DNA of 64,000 nt from Sulfuritalea sp. (GTDB lineage: Bacteria > Pseudomonadota > Gammaproteobacteria > Burkholderiales > Rhodocyclaceae), in the NCBI GenBank assembly GCA_016708585.1, contig JADJFK010000006.1:1-64000 (forward strand), read 5' to 3'. The position numbers and the translations under genes were made by a program. Numbering within the stretch: position 1 is the stretch's first letter; each line of letters starts with the position of its first letter. Shown here piece by piece: positions 56,647-64,000 of the stretch. Under the pieces are notes generated by a model that did not search any database, had not been told where the DNA came from, and was given only the letters and a program-made list of their open reading frames with translations.

Positions 56647-56754
56647 GCCGGCAGGGCGGCATGCTTGCTGTCCTGGCCCATGACGTTTCCTTGCATCATC
56701 AAGCCGATGCAACGGAATGATGTGAGAGCGCTTTTTGACCCGCGGCGAACTCGA

Positions 56755-57183
56755 TCAGATCACCACCAGTTCAACCCGCTTGCCCAACGCATGCAGGGCA
56801 CGCTCCAGGGCGGGAACCTTGGTTCCGTGCTTCGGGTCAAGCATCCGCCTGGCTTCCTTTTCGTTCAGGCCCAGCCGGCGCGCAAGCTCCGCCTTGGATA
56901 CGTTCTGCTCCTGCATCGAAATGTATAACGCCGCTTTCATCGCCGTGCCGACCGGCAGACCGGCAAGATACTCGCCGCGTTTTCTGGCGGACGGCACCGG
57001 AATGTTGATGCCATCCTCGATCCGCATTTCGATGGCCGCTTCCAGAGCGCCCTCAGCCTCGCTGATGGCGTCCTCGGTCGTCTCGCCCTGGGTCACAAGT
57101 TCCGGGACATCACGGCAGGTGACGACGAAGCCACCATCTTTTTCGTCCGGGGTCAGGGTCACGGGATAGGTGAATCGCTGCAT
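56755..57183 (-). CDS. hicB: HicB-type antitoxin
   Basis: 142 aa. N-terminal HicB fold (YPVTLTPDEKDGGFVVTCRDVPELVTQGET) and a C-terminal helix-turn-helix (SKAELARRLGLNEKEARRML) that would bind the operator. Lies 9 bp downstream of hicA in the usual toxin-first order. It should block HicA and repress the pair. Base composition here is closer to the flanking accessory region. Confidence 0.9.
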   Translation of the reverse strand: MQRFTYPVTLTPDEKDGGFVVTCRDVPELVTQGETTEDAISEAEGALEAAIEMRIEDGINIPVPSARKRGEYLAGLPVGTAMKAALYISMQEQNVSKAELARRLGLNEKEARRMLDPKHGTKVPALERALHALGKRVELVVI

Positions 57184-57192
57184 GATCTGCTC

Positions 57193-57444
57193 CTAGGTCA
57201 AGTCGTTTACCGTCAGGCCCAATTGTTTGAGCATGCCGTGATACGTGCCGGTTTTGAGTTCGTCCTTGAGATTGCGCACCGTGGTCCTTTTGTCGCCGTA
57301 CTTGAGGACACCATGCGAACCCTTGCCCATATCGGGGTGCCAGGAGCAGGCAACGGATTTCTCCTTCGCCAGCTTTTGAATTCTCTTGAGGAACTCGCTA
57401 CCTTTCGTGGTTCGCAGTATCGGACAATATTGTCCGCATTGCAA
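57193..57444 (-). CDS. hicA: HicA-type mRNA interferase toxin
   Basis: 83 aa as drawn from TTG 57444. The HicA core is intact: KGSEFLKRIQKLA, then the catalytic His in GKGSHGVLKYGDK, and LKDELKTGTYHGMLKQLGL. The usual start MKGSEF is here ACG AAA GGT AGC (57408), so the normal ATG may have mutated to ACG. A TTG or CTG further up would have to be used, and a palindrome lies in that stretch. Toxin may be poorly translated. Confidence 0.82.
   Translation of the reverse strand: MQCGQYCPILRTTKGSEFLKRIQKLAKEKSVACSWHPDMGKGSHGVLKYGDKRTTVRNLKDELKTGTYHGMLKQLGLTVNDLT
57421..57436 (-). promoter_or_regulatory. Perfect 16-bp palindrome at hicA
   Basis: CGGACAATATTGTCCG, 12-27 bp upstream of the expected HicA start; probable HicB operator. 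Confidence 0.55.
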
Positions 57445-57510
57445 CCGCCTTGGCGCTCTTGATTTTGTTGACCGTGACTGTATCCAAGAGGCGTGTCAGC
57501 AGTGCATCGA

Positions 57511-57541
57511 TATCGCCGTACCGCCGGCGCCGACTTTCTGA
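57511..57541 (+). repeat. Dispersed 26-bp repeat copy
   Basis: TCGCCGTAC then CGCCGGCGCCGACTTT, between hicA and the XRE gene. Confidence 0.8.
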
Positions 57542-57547
57542 TATTTC

Positions 57548-57889
57548 TCAGGCCACCGTTTTGCCGCGCGAACCCGAGCTTGGCACGTTGCCGGGTGTCA
57601 GGTGGTCGATGACCACCGGCGGCCGGTTAGGAAATTGCGCCACCAGTTCCAGCTTGCCGCCCATCGCCTCGACGTAGCGGCGCAGCGTGGAGAGCAGCAT
57701 GTCGCTGCGCTTTTCCAATCGCGAAATGGTGTCCTGACCCACGCCCAGAGAGGCGGCAAGGTCTTGCTGGGTTTGTGCCACGGCCTGGCGCAAGTCTTTC
57801 AGCGTCGCCAGTTCGCCCGCGCGTGCCTCGATGGCGGCGCGGCGCTTGGCCGGAAGTCGCTCCAGCAGGTGATCAAGTTTTTTTGCCAT
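57548..57889 (-). CDS. XRE-family antitoxin (HigA-like)
   Basis: 113 aa. Helix-turn-helix: ATLKDLRQAVAQTQQDLAASLGVGQDTISRLEKRSDM, then a short dimer tail. MAKKL at 57889 is preferred because AAGGAG lies 8 bases upstream; MDM at 57895 is too close. Overlaps the end of the toxin frame, the usual order for HigBA/RelE-XRE pairs. Would repress the module and bind the toxin. Confidence 0.85.
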   Translation of the reverse strand: MAKKLDHLLERLPAKRRAAIEARAGELATLKDLRQAVAQTQQDLAASLGVGQDTISRLEKRSDMLLSTLRRYVEAMGGKLELVAQFPNRPPVVIDHLTPGNVPSSGSRGKTVA

Positions 57890-58259
57890 GTCCATGCTCC
57901 TTCTTCGTTGCGGCCAGTGTGACCAGATGGGCGTCAAAGCGCGCGTCCGCCAATGCAATCAGCCGTTTGTAAAAGCGCCGTTGATCCGCGCCGCCCTTGT
58001 CGCCGCCCACCAGCAGAATCGCCTGCCGCGCCGGGTCGAAGGCAAAGGCGACGCGTCATACTTCGCCCGCCCAGCCAAAGCGCAACTCCTTCATGTTGGC
58101 GTGCTTCGAGCCCTTCAGCGTATCCACTGTCGGCCTCCCCAAGCCGGGGCCGAAATCCCGCAGCAGCAGAGCATGGGCCAGCAGTTCATCCTGCAGGGAT
58201 TCGGCCAGGGCCGCGAATTCGGCGGCGAAATCGTCGTGAAAGAGGACGGTCCAACTCAT
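57873..58259 (-). pseudogene. RelE/HigB-like toxin interrupted by TGA
   Basis: From ATG 58259 the frame reads MSWTVLFHDDFAAEFAALAE through LKELRFGWAGEV analogue (KELRFGWAGEV), then TGA at 58056-58058, then continues open: RVAFAFDPARQAILLVGGDKGG and RRFYKRLIALADARFDAHL to a stop at 57873. In this phage-derived Gp49/HigB family the interrupted position is normally Trp before R(I/V)AFAFDP, so TGG to TGA is the simplest change. The truncated product lacks the catalytic half. Confidence 0.82.
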
Positions 58260-58330
58260 ATACGAATTATGTACTTAAAACCATATTCGTTCAAGTGGCC
58301 CGATGAATGCAGTCGCCCGATGAACTCGTG

Positions 58331-58357
58331 TCGCCGTACCACCAGCGCCGACTATTG
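58331..58357 (+). repeat. Dispersed 26-bp repeat copy
   Basis: TCGCCGTAC then CACCAGCGCCGACTAT, two changes from the core. Confidence 0.65.
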
Positions 58358-58554
58358 GCGTTGTCGCATTGCCGGCCGAGGAGGGCGGTTTGATCGACGA
58401 ATTGATCCTCTCTACCCTTCAGGAACAGGCAATGACCTTGGGCGCAACGGGTTCCGACCAATGACGTGAATGTGCCCTGAGCGGCCTGATGATGTTCTCA
58501 TGGGCTACGGCAGGTTACTGATCCTATAGCTGCCGCTCACCTGAACCATCCATC

Positions 58555-58911
58555 CGACAGCAGTTCGGCCATAACGGCCGTTGGCCTAACGCGCTCAATC
58601 GGGCTGCAATCCTGCGCTTACCAGCCGTTCAGCCCGAAGAGGTCGCGAACGGCGGCTTTCCTATCTGGCGAATGCCTACTCCGTGCCCAAAACGGCCGGT
58701 CGCCCCTCGGAGCGTTCAAAGACGGGTAACTGAGGACAGCAGCCATTCCGGCAAGATGCTCACTGACAGGACCTCGGCCAAAACGGCCATTGGCCTGAGG
58801 CGCTCAAACGGGCAGCAAACCGCCGCTTTCCAGCCGTTCAACCTTGAATGATCACCAACGGCAGCATTTCCTTCTGTCGAATGCGTACTCCGTGCCCGAA
58901 GCGGTCCTTGG
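58555..58911 (+). repeat. Two diverged copies of a ~145-bp non-coding unit
   Basis: Both units share, in order, CGGCCA..AACGGCC, TTGGCCT, GCGCTCAA, GGGC.GCAA, CAGCCGTTCA, AACGGC, TTTCC, CGAATGC.TACTCCGTGCCC. They start about 208 bp apart. Not coding and not a recognised IS end. Confidence 0.6.
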
Positions 58912-59003
58912 CGTTTTGGAAAAGCAGACCTTCAACGCTTGAGTTGGGCGAACCTTTGCTGCGTGGCTTTCCTCGCAACAACGCAAGCTGACGTATTCTT
59001 GGC

Positions 59004-59771
59004 CTATATGATTTCAACAGTCAGCAGCGGATCGAATGACTGATTTTCGTTCAGCCCGTCCTTTGCGTAGCCCCTGGGGTTGCACAGCACCCGCGTGCCA
59101 TTGATTTCGTAGTTTGAGCTGTCGTGTAAGTGGCCGTGCACCCACAGGCAGGCGCGTTCGTGACCCACTAGGTATTCGGCGTCAGAGACGAAGTTGACGT
59201 TGAGAGCGGAGCCAGCAAAACGGGCGGGGACACTGCGCAACGAAGGAGCGTGGTGCGTGACTACCACCGTTGAGCCGCCAAAGGGCTGGCGTAGCACTGA
59301 GTCTAACCAGCTGGCATTGCGCGCAAACAGCGCGGCTGAGTCTTGTGGTGTGAATAGCCGTCTGTCGGGCGGCTCATCGTTGTAGATACGACTAAAGTCT
59401 CGGTTGAACGCCAGCGATTGCGCTATGGCGCTAGTTTGTTCGGCTCCAGTGCCTGCGGCGAGAAAGTCCGTCCACAGCGTGCTACCCACAAAACGAACGC
59501 CATGCCACTCCAGTACTTGGTTGTCTAGCACATGGATGTTTGTACCTTCTGCCAGCCGCTGCAGTTCTTGTACCGTGGCCTGGAAGCTGGAGCCGTAGAA
59601 CTCGTGGTTGCCCGGGACGTATACAGCAGGTTTGCCCAGTGCCAGAATCCATGCGATAGCCTCTACCGGGCGAGCAATATCGCCTGCAAGAATGACCACA
59701 TCCGCGTCGGTTTGTGGCGGTGGCATGTCGTGCACACTCAGGTGTAGATCCGAAAGGATGTGGAATTTCAT
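59004..59771 (-). CDS. Calcineurin-like metallophosphoesterase
   Basis: 255 aa. All motifs of the family are present: SDLHLS, GDIARP, GNHEFYG, THHAPS and HGHLHDSSN (dinuclear metal site). Substrate unknown; related proteins are often annotated serine/threonine phosphatases or nucleases. ATG 59771. It stands alone on the minus strand between long spacers with lower GC than the core genes, consistent with acquisition by transfer. Confidence 0.88.
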   Translation of the reverse strand: MKFHILSDLHLSVHDMPPPQTDADVVILAGDIARPVEAIAWILALGKPAVYVPGNHEFYGSSFQATVQELQRLAEGTNIHVLDNQVLEWHGVRFVGSTLWTDFLAAGTGAEQTSAIAQSLAFNRDFSRIYNDEPPDRRLFTPQDSAALFARNASWLDSVLRQPFGGSTVVVTHHAPSLRSVPARFAGSALNVNFVSDAEYLVGHERACLWVHGHLHDSSNYEINGTRVLCNPRGYAKDGLNENQSFDPLLTVEII

Positions 59772-60377
59772 TGTTACCTCCGTTTCACATAATAACGGCT
59801 TTGGAATTTACGGTGGACACATTGTTTTCCAGCCTAATGCGCCCAGCGTGAAGTGAGCTGCACCATTGCGGCATAAGCTGGCCGGGTGCCTGCCTCGCAA
59901 CCGATTGTCATCGTGCTGGTCTTTCGCGCTAACGGCTGCTTCGAGCAAAGTTGTCCTGGGTCCGCTCCTGGCCGGCAGGGTGTGGTTACCACCGGCCGCT
60001 TTGTAGCAATCAAATCACAGAACCGGAGTTTTGGCTGAGCGGCCGGTCTGGAGAAACCTGGATGGCCGGAATGTGCACCGAGCACTCATTCATTGAAAAT
60101 GGAAGCTGACATTCACGTGGCTTGCAGTTCAATGGCGGCAACCTGCGCGACACCGGACATTGATATCAACCAACTTCAACGGCCGTTCAGGCCGAGGTAC
60201 TTCCGTAGGCCATCCGGCAGCTTTCAGATTTAAGCGGCCCTCTGAATGACAACCTCCGGCGAAGGGTGACAGACCGCTCCTGGCCGGTTGGGTGAGTAGG
60301 CGTTTCAGCCAGTAAGCCGACACTCCCCGACACCTAAAATTTTCAATGGCTGCAATGTGGCTGCATGTGACTGCTGA
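59772..60377. other. Non-coding spacer
   Basis: 606 bp without a supported gene. Words such as GGCCG and CAACTTCAACGGCCGTTCAGGCCG recur as in the 58.5-58.9 kb repeats, suggesting decayed repeat DNA. Confidence 0.55.
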
Positions 60378-61021
60378 TTAGACTTCTGTGACGAACTGCT
60401 CGCGCGGACGGCGTACCTTCTTGAGTTTAACCAGCCAGTCACCTTCTTCTTGGCGATAGCCCAAGGGAAGAATCGCCACACTACGCAGACCCCGCGCAGG
60501 CAGACTCAGAATCTCGTCGAGTGCCTTGGGGTCGAACCCTTCCATGGGGGTGCCATCCACTTCTTCAAAGGCCGCTGCGATCAATGCCGCCGACAGCCCA
60601 ATATAGGCTTGCCGTGCGGTGTGCTGGAAGTTGACCTCTGCGCTGCGCTGCGGGTAGCTATCCAGCAGCATGTTCCGGTAGTTCTCCACCCTTCATTCTT
60701 GACGCCACGCACCTCGTTGGTCAGGTCAAACATGTGATTGATACGCTCAGGTGTGTAGTTATCCCATGCGGCAAAGACCAGCAAGTGCGAGCAATCCGTT
60801 ATCTGACTCTGGTTCCACGCGATAGGCTTAATGCGTGTGCGCACCTCGGCACTGGTGACCACCACAATCTCGAAGGGTTGCAGCCCGCTCGAAGTGGGAG
60901 CCAAACGGGCAGCTTCAAGGATGCGCTCAACCTTTTCTTGCGACACCCTTTTGCCCGGGTTCATCTTCTTGGTGGCGTAGCGCCAATTCAAGCAATCAAT
61001 CAACGCGGTAGTTTGGGGCAT
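60378..61021 (-). pseudogene. NAD(P)H-dependent nitroreductase-family protein, frameshifted
   Basis: FMN nitroreductase fold. Frame one from ATG 61021 reads MPQTTALIDCLNWRYATKKM, RILEAARLAPTSSGLQPFE, PIAWNQSQITDCSHLL and TNEVRGVKNEGW. Near 60690 the homology moves to another frame: ENYRNMLLDSYPQRSAEVN, RQAYIGLSAALIAAAFEEVD, GLRSVAILPLGYR and a proper end. Relatives read NEGWENYR, so TGGGAG appears to have lost one G (TGGAG). A single-base deletion, real or a sequencing error in a G run. Confidence 0.85.
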
Positions 61022-61092
61022 GAGAGATTTCCTTGGTTTGAGATTTAGGGGTTGCATTACGCAAGTAATGGCCGAGAGCCAGCTACGACGTT

Positions 61093-61725
61093 TTATAGGG
61101 TATCGGCCAGATGCAGCCAAATTTCATTTCGCCGCAAGAACCATGGCGTGAAGGGGGCGTTGTAGCGGGAGTAAATGGGTTCGCCCACCCAATTCAGATT
61201 GGCCGCGCGCAAAGCAGTCTGCAGTTCGGCCAAGTGCTGGTTATAGTTGGCATCTGACCAAAATCCCGAATAACGAATGACCGCCACGCGACTGGGTGCA
61301 ATGTCGCGCAGTGTAACCCGCGTATCTAGAGGCTCGGGGGCGCTGGCTCGTGTTACGCCTTTTGGCAGCACGAACTGAACCCGAAAGCCGCCAGGTGCGA
61401 CTGTTTGGGTGACGGGTGCGGTCATCTCTAGCGTGACCGGCTCAGCGGCCTGCGTGACCGGTGCAGTCATGGCAAACTTTTGTGTGCCCGTGTTCTTGCC
61501 AAAGATGTAGCCCGCCAGAATCGGAAAGGCCAGATTCCCAGCTTCTTCAGCTGGCCCAGGCACTACGACCTCGGCGACTGAGTATGTTGCATATTCGCGT
61601 AGTTCGATATTGTCGAGCGTCTGGACTACCTTGTAGTCGGGCTCTTCTGTGGCATGGCTGGGCATAGGATGGACGAACAAGATGAGAGCAGATAGTGCAG
61701 CCCAAGCGGTGACATGGGACATCAC
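61093..61725 (-). CDS. SOUL-family heme-binding-like protein, exported
   Basis: 210 aa. N-terminal signal peptide (hydrophobic stretch to about residue 25, SHA then TEEPDYKVVQ). Body is a SOUL domain: LREYATYSVAEVVV, FGKNTGTQKFAMTAPV, and APSRVAVIRYSGFWSD. MTAPVTQ occurs twice. Possible periplasmic tetrapyrrole binding; function not established for bacterial members. ATG 61725; ends upstream of the broken nitroreductase. Confidence 0.82.
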   Translation of the reverse strand: MMSHVTAWAALSALILFVHPMPSHATEEPDYKVVQTLDNIELREYATYSVAEVVVPGPAEEAGNLAFPILAGYIFGKNTGTQKFAMTAPVTQAAEPVTLEMTAPVTQTVAPGGFRVQFVLPKGVTRASAPEPLDTRVTLRDIAPSRVAVIRYSGFWSDANYNQHLAELQTALRAANLNWVGEPIYSRYNAPFTPWFLRRNEIWLHLADTL

Positions 61726-62058
61726 GCATTTTTGAGCTGCACGCCATGCAGCAATTGCCAGTCCATATTTATATTCCGTGTTCTAGGTGGCTATGGGTTT
61801 GCAGTATGGGGTATTCATGAATGATTGAACGTGCGATAGCGAACATGAAGCGCCGAATGTACATATTTCAGCCTCATTGCAATGTTTGGCGACTGTTCCA
61901 CTCGAATACCCGCCACTGAACCGCTGATGGCTCGACCGGTAGCAGAGGACACAGTCCGGCAATAGACTGATAAACCAAGCGGTCGTTCGAGTTGACTTGC
62001 GAACCTACGACCGCTGGCCTGCCGGACGTCTGCAATCCCCCCGCGACACAGCCATGTG
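61726..62058. other. Non-coding spacer
   Basis: 333 bp, AT-richer than average; open frames here are short and show no family features. Confidence 0.55.
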
Positions 62059-63222
62059 TCAGTTGTTAGACAAAAGCCTACGTAATCCCAATAAACCAAG
62101 GAGCGGGCCTGGCAGCAATAGCCAAGCGATGTCGGCACCCCAATCAACTAGCCAACGTGTACTAAGTTGTATGGAGATCATGGTTATAGCAAAGCCGATG
62201 GCATTTTGAAAAGCGAGTGCACTACCAACTATATCTGGCGGGCAGGCACGAGCCGACATTGCCGAAAAATGGGGCGAATCCGCTACCACGCTAGCTCCCC
62301 AGAGGAGGAGCAAAGCAATCTTTGCCGAACTCGGCCAGTCGCTTGTGAGAGGATATAAAGTGCAACACAAGGCAGATATGGCGAGCGCTGAGGCCGCAAC
62401 ACGGGCGCTACCGATACGCTTGCTCCACCACCCACCTAGTATGCAACCACCTGCACCGATACCGATGATCAGGAAAGCGAAGCCGAAAAGAGGGGGCGTT
62501 GCTTGTTTAGCTAACCCTGATAGAACAACAAACGCAGGCACCAGTGTCCAAAAGGCATAGAGCTCCCACTGGTGGCCGAAATAACCGAATGCCGAAGCTC
62601 GAAATTTTGGGTCTGTAAATATTAGCAATACGCGCCCAAGCCGTAGAGGAGGTGAGTCGTGACGCCTCCTAAGATGCGGCCCATCACCAAGGAAAAAGAT
62701 CATTACTGCAGCAAGGAGTGCCAAACAAGAGGATATTGTTAAGGTTAATTGCCATGATGCGCTTTCACCAAAAAAACGGATTCCATGCGGCAAAGCGGTG
62801 CCTAGAGTGAGCATGCCAACCAGCCAAGCTAGCGCTACACCTGCTCGCTCTGGCACCCAACTCACCACCAGTTTCATCCCAAGCGGATAAATTCCAGCCA
62901 AACAGAGCCCTACCGAGAAACGCAGCAATACCCCACTGGCCATGCCGACCGAAAGCCAAGCGAATGCAGTGTTGAGTAGCGCTCCAAGCGTGGCACAGAC
63001 TGCAAAGATGCGACTTGCAGGGAATCGGTCGGCAAGTCCAGAAATTGAGAGGCTTAGCGTACCTACGATAAATCCGAGCTGAACGGCATTGGTCAGTGTG
63101 CCAATGTCTGCCGGTGTAATACCCCAACTGCGAATCAGGTCATCTGCAGCACTATTAGCGGAAAACCACAAGGAAGCGCCGAAAAGTTGAGCGATAACAA
63201 TCAGAAATACCGGGTGCCGCAT
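62059..63222 (-). CDS. Major facilitator superfamily transporter
   Basis: 387 aa with about 12 hydrophobic helices. N-terminus FLIVIAQLFGASLWFSANSAADDL and loop SGLADRFPASRIF are MFS-like (cyanate/nitrate-type NNP or YfcJ-like group); PERAGVALAWLVGMLTLGTALPHG in the first half. Substrate unknown. ATG 63222. Codon use and GC differ from the catabolic genes. Confidence 0.82.
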   Translation of the reverse strand: MRHPVFLIVIAQLFGASLWFSANSAADDLIRSWGITPADIGTLTNAVQLGFIVGTLSLSISGLADRFPASRIFAVCATLGALLNTAFAWLSVGMASGVLLRFSVGLCLAGIYPLGMKLVVSWVPERAGVALAWLVGMLTLGTALPHGIRFFGESASWQLTLTISSCLALLAAVMIFFLGDGPHLRRRHDSPPLRLGRVLLIFTDPKFRASAFGYFGHQWELYAFWTLVPAFVVLSGLAKQATPPLFGFAFLIIGIGAGGCILGGWWSKRIGSARVAASALAISALCCTLYPLTSDWPSSAKIALLLLWGASVVADSPHFSAMSARACPPDIVGSALAFQNAIGFAITMISIQLSTRWLVDWGADIAWLLLPGPLLGLLGLRRLLSNN

Positions 63223-63638
63223 ATTGGCAAATCGGGAATAAAGAAAAGAGAGCAGGATAGCGCGAAAATACGCCTCTTATGAGCCTCGCCACATTTGATC
63301 TCCAACACACCGGCATCTGCCAAAGGTGCTTCGCTCAGCATAAGTTGTAATTCATTCTACAAAAAGTTGCCGTAAAGCCTGACCGGCAGCTAACCGCCTC
63401 ATTGCCGACTGAGTCAGCCAGCAAGCCGAACGGCGGCAGTGGCCGACCAACAGCCCGACAACCAATTGGGCTGAACGGCAGGTATTTGATGAGTTACCCG
63501 CCGTTCAAACGCATCTGTTTTCGGAGGCCGCTACGGCTGTTGATGGCCGAACTGAGACCGCCAGTTTCACCACAAACCACCCTGACAGCAAAAGTCGGCG
63601 CTGGCGGCACGGCGACTCATGCTGTCGTGGAATCGATG
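63223..63638. other. Non-coding spacer with repeat words
   Basis: 416 bp without a gene. Holds a reverse-oriented dispersed repeat copy at 63591-63617 and GC-rich words (GCCGTTCAAACG, GGCCGACCAAC) like those in the other spacers. Confidence 0.55.
63591..63617 (-). repeat. Dispersed 26-bp repeat copy, reverse orientation
   Basis: AAAGTCGGCGCTGGCG then GCACGGCGA, an exact inverse of the consensus; 22 bp past the GNAT gene's 3' end. Confidence 0.85.
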
Positions 63639-64000
63639 TCACGCCCCTTGAGTTGCTTTTCGCAGATCTTTGATCAACAAGTGCAGGTGGTACGGGTCGG
63701 TCGGGCTTGGATCAAAATCGAAATGCTCATAGAAGCGCCGGGCCTCGTCGTCCTTGGCATGAACAATGACCGCGCGGATACCGGCAATATCGGCAGCCTG
63801 AAGAGTTCTGGCAAGAGCATCGTGCAGCAGGGCCACGCCCAACCCTTTCCGTTTGGCCCCGTTGTCGACAGCCAGCCTGGCGAGCAACATTACCGGGACA
63901 GGATGGCGGGCCAAACCTTTCACCATTCGCGCGGGTGCCTGAGAATGGGCAACCGCACCGACTGCCAGGCTGTAATAGCCGACGACCTTTTCGTCGGTTA
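63639..64000 (-). CDS. GNAT toxin-like acetyltransferase (TacT/AtaT type), 5' end off the window
   Basis: About 120 residues visible, open to the right edge (…DEKVVGYYSLAVGAVAHSQAP). Acetyl-CoA site in RLAVDNGAKRKGLGVALLHDAL and end FYEHFDFDPSPTDPYHLHL match GNAT toxins that acetylate aminoacyl-tRNA and pair with DUF1778/RHH antitoxins. The antitoxin gene would lie beyond base 64000. The ATG at 63926 is internal, not the start. Confidence 0.8.
   Translation of the reverse strand, partial: TDEKVVGYYSLAVGAVAHSQAPARMVKGLARHPVPVMLLARLAVDNGAKRKGLGVALLHDALARTLQAADIAGIRAVIVHAKDDEARRFYEHFDFDPSPTDPYHLHLLIKDLRKATQGA

Larger units (their letters stand above)
58260..59003. other. Non-coding spacer with diverged direct repeats
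   Basis: No credible gene in 744 bp. Contains a dispersed repeat copy near 58331 and two related segments of about 145 bp (58555-58700 and 58763-58911) described separately. GC is visibly lower than in the catabolic region. Confidence 0.6.

Noticed and set aside
58555..58911. CRISPR array
   Set aside because: Only two diverged long units, with no regular spacer/repeat structure and no cas genes.
61815..62147. 110-codon minus-strand frame downstream of the MFS gene
   Set aside because: Overlaps the MFS 3' end, has no ribosome site and no similarity to a known family.
58480..63640. Integron cassette array
   Set aside because: Layout is suggestive, but I could not find paired RYYYAAC/GTTRRRY attC ends or an integrase, so only an accessory strip is claimed.

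Overview
The window reads as a GC-rich chromosomal segment of a facultatively anaerobic, aromatic-degrading betaproteobacterium, most like the Rhodocyclales (Azoarcus/Aromatoleum/Thauera/Sulfuritalea relatives). The support is gene content: a phenylacetate-to-benzoyl-CoA (pad) operon, an aerobic benzoyl-CoA epoxidation (box) operon, and an anaerobic benzoyl-CoA reductase (bzd) operon whose order (N-O-P-Q-M-S-T-U-V-W-X-Y-Z...A) follows the Azoarcus-type cluster. No rRNA, tRNA or CRISPR array was seen.

Layout. 1-6228: a type I restriction-modification locus with intact hsdM but a repeatedly frameshifted hsdS, then typA, an S-methyl-5'-thioinosine phosphorylase, peptide deformylase and a small thioesterase. 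6257-21188: an ADP-forming acyl-CoA synthetase and a PaaX-type repressor, then the divergent fdhD-padBCD-padEFGHI-padJ operon, which turns phenylacetate into phenylacetyl-CoA, phenylglyoxylate and benzoyl-CoA. 21374-24352: a TRAP transporter (dctPQM type). 24481-27324: M18 aminopeptidase, RraA-like protein and an MNT/HEPN pair whose HEPN gene carries an early amber codon. 27461-32942 (minus): boxA, boxB, boxC and a BoxR/BzdR-type regulator. 33261-48936 (plus): bzdNOPQ (ATP-dependent benzoyl-CoA reductase), ferredoxin, small genes of unknown role, bzdV (ferredoxin reduction), bzdWXYZ (modified beta-oxidation), glutaryl-CoA dehydrogenase and benzoate-CoA ligase. 48951-56646: a two-component system, a five-gene branched-chain-amino-acid-type ABC transporter (probably for aromatic acids) and an alpha/beta hydrolase. 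56755-64000: an accessory region of lower GC with hicAB, a HigB/HigA-like pair whose toxin has a nonsense codon, a phosphoesterase, a frameshifted nitroreductase, a SOUL protein, an MFS transporter, a GNAT toxin-like gene running off the right edge, and long non-coding spacers.

How it works together. Phenylacetate and benzoate both converge on benzoyl-CoA, which can then be opened oxidatively (BoxABC) or reductively (Bzd). One XRE/shikimate-kinase-like regulator lies between the two benzoyl-CoA operons. An FNR-type box sits where it would activate the anaerobic operon. A paired GATACA/TGTATC site occurs in front of both the pad operon and the ADP-forming synthetase. A 22-bp-period direct repeat precedes the ABC transporter next to the two-component genes.

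The strongest unexplained signal is a roughly 26-bp dispersed repeat present about a dozen times. It is mostly intergenic, but it also lies inside three coding regions, always read in the same frame, and forms the C-terminus or start region of two others. Several lesions (hsdS, HEPN, HigB, nitroreductase, and a G/C homopolymer block in the pad operon) are either gene decay or sequence error; raw reads would decide.
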